DNA from: Actinophytocola xanthii
GTDB lineage: Bacteria; Actinomycetota; Actinomycetes; Mycobacteriales; Pseudonocardiaceae
DNA: 57,987 nt
Assembly: GCF_001921205.1 (NCBI RefSeq)
Contig: NZ_MSIE01000065.1
Location: forward strand, 1-57,987
Reading direction: 5' to 3'
Shown: in pieces, positions 55,067 through 57,987 of the stretch
Position numbering within the stretch: the stretch's first letter is position 1
Layout of the letters: each line of letters opens with the position of its first letter
The notes under the pieces: generated by a model
What the model was told of the DNA's origin: nothing
Database searches by the model: none
The model's input: the letters and a program-made list of their open reading frames with translations, nothing else
Position numbers and translations under genes: made by a program

Positions 55067-55321
55067 TCAGCGGTCGCGTACGAACGTGCCGCGTCCATGC
55101 ACCACGACAACAAGGCCGTCTTTGCGCAGTTCCGCCACCGCTCGCCTGATGGTGACTCGCGCGACGCCGTAGATCTCGGCCAGGTCCAGTTCGGACGGCA
55201 GCCGTGAGCCTGGCGGTAGCTCGCCGGAGCGGATATCGGCCGTGAGGTCGTCGGCGACCTGCCGCCACACGAGCACCGCAGCGTCGTGCTTGATGCGGTC
55301 AGCGCGGGATGGCCAGGACAT
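55067..55321 (-). CDS. Short GntR-type winged-helix protein without ligand domain
   Basis: This 84-residue protein (ATG 55321; GTG 55339 also possible) contains only the GntR winged helix: VWRQVADDLTADIRSGELPPGSRLPSEL (in pieces), DLAEIYGVARVTIRRAVAELRKDGL and HGRGTFVRDR. No UTRA or FCD domain follows. It faces the 52-residue gene to its right and may control the element's right end or compete with the longer GntR for operators. Confidence 0.85.
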   Translation of the reverse strand: MSWPSRADRIKHDAAVLVWRQVADDLTADIRSGELPPGSRLPSELDLAEIYGVARVTIRRAVAELRKDGLVVVVHGRGTFVRDR

Positions 55322-55404
55322 GAGGTGCAATGTAGACACGCTGCGACCTGCGGAAACAATGTGATAGGTCCCATAAGGTCTTAAGAGGTATTACTCTGAA
55401 CTGC

Positions 55405-55563
55405 ATGAACGCGCCACAGGGGAGGACCCGTGACCCTCGTGCTGGGGAGATGTGCGCGTGTGGCAAGCCGGCCGTGATCGTGTACCGCAAGCAGTTTGGC
55501 GACGTGCCGTCTTGCCAGAAGCCTCAACTGGAGACTAAGGCTCCACCTAGAGGCTCACGCTGA
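55405..55563 (+). CDS. Small Cys-containing AICE protein, 52 aa
   Basis: ATG 55405 opens a 52-codon frame. It holds CACGKPAVIVYRKQFGDVPSC, given here in short: a CxC pair near residue 17-19 and a third Cys near 39, with a zinc-ribbon look. It lies between the short GntR gene and the iteron region. No family is recognised, but the composition is protein-like (aromatic and hydrophobic spacing between Cys). Confidence 0.5.
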   Translation: MNAPQGRTRDPRAGEMCACGKPAVIVYRKQFGDVPSCQKPQLETKAPPRGSR

Positions 55564-55772
55564 CAGGGCAAGCCCTTGGCCTCTCAGAAGTCGGTTACAT
55601 CGGTAACACCGGTAACACCGCAGGTCAGGGTAGGTATGGAGCGGTTACCGGCTCAGTTACTGCGGTAACACCCCTGGCCTTCCCCTCAGAAGTCGGTTAC
55701 TGCGGTTACGTCGGTAACACCGCAGGTCAGGCGTGGTGTCCATCGGTGACGTGCCCGGTTACTGCGGTTACA

Positions 55773-55830
55773 CCCCCCCGGCTGTTTCAGCCTCTCGTGG
55801 TGTGTCGGAAGGCTGAAACAGCCGGGGGGG
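55773..55830. repeat. 20-bp perfect hairpin inside the iteron region
   Basis: Arms 55773-55792 and 55811-55830 pair perfectly: seven C with seven G, then GGCTGTTTCAGCC with GGCTGAAACAGCC. The loop is 18 nt. There is no T-tract, so it is not a simple terminator. Such a structure could be a single-strand initiation site. Confidence 0.85.
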
Positions 55831-56011
55831 GGTGCGCGGTGATCCTGTTACCGCAGTTACTTGGGCGGTAACCGGTCCGCACCCCCTCTGACCAGGCATG
55901 TTACCGATGTTACCGATGTAACCGACTTCCGAGGGGGGGAAGGGGGAGAGAGTGGGGAGCGGATCCCGCTCGCGCGGGGGGCGAACCGGCTAGGGCCTTG
56001 CGGGACTGCCG

Positions 56012-56026
56012 GACTAACTGAGTGAC
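56012..56026. repeat. 15-bp repeat GACTAACTGAGTGAC (right copy)
   Basis: Exact match of 45234-45248 in the same orientation, 99 bp before the attR core. See the left copy for interpretation. Confidence 0.6.
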
Positions 56027-56067
56027 AATCGGTGCTGACCATGACGGACGTCCACGAACGTCAACGC

Positions 56068-56086
56068 ACCGGTATGTGCAGGTCAG
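56068..56086. repeat. Sub-terminal repeat ACCGGTAT..TGCAGGTCAG (right copy)
   Basis: Matches 45157-45177 apart from a 2-base shorter insert. It is 39 bp before the attR core, while the left copy abuts attL. Confidence 0.6.
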
Positions 56087-56125
56087 CAGAGGTAGATGCC
56101 CTGGTTGGCTAACCCTCTTGAGTGC

Positions 56126-56168
56126 CTGGGGGTCAAGGGGTCGCAGGTTCAAATCCTGTCAGCCCGAC
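56126..56168 (+). repeat. attR core: 43-bp direct repeat
   Basis: Identical to 45116-45158. Upstream bases do not complete a tRNA (no acceptor 5' strand or D arm), so this is only the 3' half and marks the right border of the element. Confidence 0.95.
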
Positions 56169-56174
56169 GGCGAA

Positions 56175-56214
56175 GCGGGTTCTCGCAGCTCAGAGGCTGT
56201 GGGAACCCGCTTTT
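56175..56214 (+). terminator. Displaced original tRNA-Pro terminator
   Basis: GCGGGTTC (56175-56182) pairs with GAACCCGC (56203-56210), with an inner stem CGCAGC/GCTGTG, and is followed by TTTT. It sits seven bases after the attR core, exactly where the terminator of the uninterrupted tRNA gene would be. Confidence 0.85.
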
Positions 56215-56282
56215 GTTGATCTTGGGGTCGTTCGTCCAGGTGAGCACAGCGTTCGGTGACACCTTGACTGGAGGATGGTCCC

Positions 56283-57275
56283 ATGACGGGGGATTTGACT
56301 GAAGAGGGTTTACCGCGTCCGGTGCAGCCGGTGTGGCGGGGGTATGTCCAGGAGTGGGATCGGGCGTTGCGGGCGGCGGGCAAGCCGTTGACGACCCGGT
56401 ACAACTATGAGCTTGCGGTGACGCAGTGTGCGGAGTTCTTGGGCAGCGGTGAGGTCGCGCGGTTCGTGGCGGCTTCCGGTGTGGAGGTCGCGGAGGACAT
56501 GTCCGACGCGGCCGAGGACCCGACCGACGTGCAGAGGTCGCATGTGGAGTGGTTCATCGCGTGGATGATTGAGACTCGCTCGGCGTCCACGGCGTTGAAC
56601 AAGTACAAGGCGTTGCAGCAGTTCTTCGGCTATCTCGAGGACGAGGAGGAGATCACCCGGCATCCGATGCGGCGGATGTCGCAGCCGACGAAGACGAAGA
56701 AGCTGGTGCCGGTGTTGGGTGATGAGGAGATCGCAGCGGTGCTGGCGACCTGTTCGGGGAAGTCGTTCCTGGATCGGCGGGATACCGCGGTCATCCGCCT
56801 GTTGCTGGACACCGGCGGTCGGCTGACCGAGACGACGATGGTCGACGTGGACGATGTGAATCTGCGGCGGGACCTACTGAAAGTGCGGGGCAAGGGCGAC
56901 AAGGAGCGGGCGATTCCGTTCGGGGAGAAGACCGGGCAGGCGATCACGCGGTACCTGCGGGTGCGCGCCAAGCACCCTGGCGCTGGTCTGCCGGCGTTGT
57001 TCCTGGCTGAGCGTGGCCGCAAACGCCTGGGGTCGGACGGGGTCAAGACGATGTTGCGGCGCCGCGGTGAGGCGGCGGGGATAGGGCGTCTACACGCGCA
57101 CCGCTTCCGCCACACCCTCGCGCACGAATGGCGCCTCAACGGTGGCGACGCTGATGACCTGATGGCGATCATGGGTTGGGAGTCCCGCGAGATGCTTCGG
57201 GTCTACGGGGAGAGTGCGGCCGCGGTGCGGGCGGAGGCCACTCACCGTCGGCTCGGGCTCGGCAACCGCGTGTGA
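56283..57275 (+). CDS. Tyrosine recombinase/integrase outside the AICE
   Basis: This 330-residue protein has a SAM-like N-terminal domain (SASTALNKYKALQQFFGYL) and a catalytic domain with Arg in DTGGRLTETTMVDVD, Lys in VRGKGDKERAIPF, HAHRFRHTLAHEW, and MGWESREMLRVYGES, where His is replaced by Trp and Tyr is the nucleophile. GGAGG precedes the ATG by eight bases. It is unlike the AICE integrase and shows no att repeats of its own in the window. Together with the next gene it may be part of an older element at the same tRNA locus. Confidence 0.88.
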   Translation: MTGDLTEEGLPRPVQPVWRGYVQEWDRALRAAGKPLTTRYNYELAVTQCAEFLGSGEVARFVAASGVEVAEDMSDAAEDPTDVQRSHVEWFIAWMIETRSASTALNKYKALQQFFGYLEDEEEITRHPMRRMSQPTKTKKLVPVLGDEEIAAVLATCSGKSFLDRRDTAVIRLLLDTGGRLTETTMVDVDDVNLRRDLLKVRGKGDKERAIPFGEKTGQAITRYLRVRAKHPGAGLPALFLAERGRKRLGSDGVKTMLRRRGEAAGIGRLHAHRFRHTLAHEWRLNGGDADDLMAIMGWESREMLRVYGESAAAVRAEATHRRLGLGNRV

Positions 57276-57382
57276 CCCTTGTCCGACATGTGGGGGCGGT
57301 TCCTGGCTCGCTGGGACGTGAGCGCCAGGCCGGGGACCGCCTGCACGAGGACCGGGTGACACCGCTCGTGTCGACTGGTGTC

Positions 57383-57649
57383 ATGGGGGAGAAGTTGACA
57401 CCGGCTCAGCGAAGCCTGCGGGCTCGGCTCGCCGCGCATACCTCGTGGGCGAACTGCCCGGACCGGACCGCGCGGACCGCGGCCGCACGTAAGGCAGCAC
57501 AGGATCGTTTCGAGCGGCAGGTGGATCCGGACGGCACGCTACCCGCCCACGAACGTGCCCAGCGGGCCCAACACGCCCGTAAGGCCCACTTCGCCGCGCT
57601 CGCACTCCGCAGTGCCCGCGCACGCCAGGCGCGCCGCGATCAGCAGTAG
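57383..57649 (+). CDS. Small basic helical protein associated with the recombinase
   Basis: I start at ATG 57383, giving 88 residues (opening KLTPAQRSLRARLAAHTSWAN after MGE). The longer frame from 57176 overlaps the recombinase out of frame. The product is almost wholly helical, Ala/Arg-rich, with RFERQVDPDGTLPAHERAQRAQHARKAHF in the centre. I recall similar hypothetical proteins near actinomycete mobile genes (AxxARxAFxxRFExxVDPDGxLxPxER pattern). Function unknown; nucleic-acid binding is possible. Confidence 0.65.
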   Translation: MGEKLTPAQRSLRARLAAHTSWANCPDRTARTAAARKAAQDRFERQVDPDGTLPAHERAQRAQHARKAHFAALALRSARARQARRDQQ

Positions 57650-57987
57650 AGGGTGAGGTGGGCAGACCGGGTGCGGTTGGCTCTCTAGCGCCGCCTGGGC
57701 GGCGAGTCAGGGACGCGTCGGTGTCTTCGCGTACTTGTGCTGTGGCCGCGGATCGACGGCGGCGGATGTGCCCGCGTTTTCAGATGTCATGGGCAGGGCA
57801 GCGAGCGTCGCCGATCCCGGCGTTGACGCTCATAGCGCGTATGAGCTGACCGGCACAACCCACACCGGCATCCGTGCTTGGCGTACCGGGGGTTCGTCCC
57901 GTGCGGGGGTAGCACCCGCGGCGACGGCACGGCTCGTGCTCGGGCTAGTGCCGCATCAAGCAACGTTGGGTAGGTAATCCGGGCGGC
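57650..57987. other. 338-bp window end without a recognisable gene
   Basis: Short frames here lack codon bias and fold-like pattern. I see no tRNA, hairpin of note or repeat; the region may hold the promoter of a gene beyond the window. Confidence 0.4.

Larger units (their letters stand above)
55564..56125. other. Non-coding right end of the AICE with iteron dyad
   Basis: No gene is seen. From 55580 to 55936 lies a dyad of two imperfect inverted arms (55580-55670 and 55845-55936, both centred on about 55758). It contains 17 GTAAC/GTTAC boxes, mostly in 9-bp register, and a 20-bp hairpin. The left part also has a direct repeat (55582-55630 with 55685-55731). Beyond it a purine-rich stretch (55927-55960) and the att arm repeats follow. 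It is the best candidate for the replication origin, or clt. Confidence 0.6.

Noticed and set aside
55773-55830. Intrinsic terminator for the 52-residue gene
   Set aside because: The stem is followed by G-rich sequence, not U, is 210 bp from the gene and is embedded in the iteron region.
55580-55936. CRISPR array
   Set aside because: Repeats are 5-9 bp, irregularly grouped and in both orientations, with no spacers of even length and no cas genes.
56101-56168. Second tRNA-Pro at attR
   Set aside because: Only the 3' half (anticodon loop onward) is present. There is no matching acceptor 5' strand or D arm upstream, so it is the attachment repeat, not a gene.
57658-57977. Small frames at the window end
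   Set aside because: No codon bias, ribosome-binding site or motif; overlapping frames of equal length exist.

Overview
The window looks like the chromosome of a high-GC actinomycete, most likely of the Pseudonocardiaceae or a near relative. GC is very high, GTG and TTG starts are common, and genes are packed with ATGA or GTGA overlaps. Actinobacterial families are present (WhiB, TlyA, SteA/SteB, DUF1707, snapalysin). The backbone order TPR protein - HAD phosphatase - small protein - tlyA - nadK - recN - steA - steB - pyrG - Nudix - xerD - parA - scpA - scpB - rluB - cmk - der matches, as I remember it, the Mycobacterium tuberculosis Rv1691-Rv1713 neighbourhood. No database search was possible, so every name rests on motifs and gene order.

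Two metabolic islands interrupt this backbone. Between the Nudix gene and xerD (about 11.1-20.6 kb) lies a cluster that reads as ethanolamine use through gamma-glutamylation: Eat-type permease, RidA, glutamine-synthetase-like ligase, class I GATase hydrolase, aldehyde dehydrogenase, SDR and a FadR-type regulator. A PadR/flavin monooxygenase pair and a DUF1707/TM2 protein follow. Between rluB and cmk (about 26.0-42.1 kb) lie a DUF1015 protein, a KhtT/KhtU-like cation antiporter, a TetR gene beside a truncated hydrolase, and a divergent PaaX-centred tryptophan cluster. In that cluster tryptophan dioxygenase and kynureninase make anthranilate. An eight-gene leftward operon (CoA ligase, fused 2-aminobenzoyl-CoA monooxygenase/reductase, SDR, enoyl-CoA hydratase, RidA, acyl-CoA dehydrogenase, creatininase-family hydrolase, luciferase-like oxidoreductase) would degrade it as CoA thioesters. 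No recognisable N-formylkynurenine formamidase is present.

At 45.1-56.2 kb an 11-kb actinomycete integrative and conjugative element (AICE) sits in the 3' end of tRNA-Pro(GGG), bounded by a 43-bp direct repeat. It carries integrase, excisionase, a P-loop replication protein, primase-polymerase, SSB, an FtsK/TraSA-type DNA translocase, membrane transfer proteins, a WhiB protein with an unusual hydrophobic tail, a KorSA-like GntR regulator with twin operators, a GNAT acetyltransferase, a second short GntR protein and a 52-residue Cys protein. A 357-bp non-coding dyad with 17 GTAAC/GTTAC boxes, mostly in 9-bp register, is the best origin candidate. Just outside attR are the displaced tRNA terminator, then a second tyrosine recombinase and a small conserved-looking protein, probably an older mobile remnant.

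The strongest leads are the iteron dyad, the candidate integrase arm sites repeated at both AICE ends, the WhiB dual-product locus, and the missing-formamidase/creatininase puzzle.
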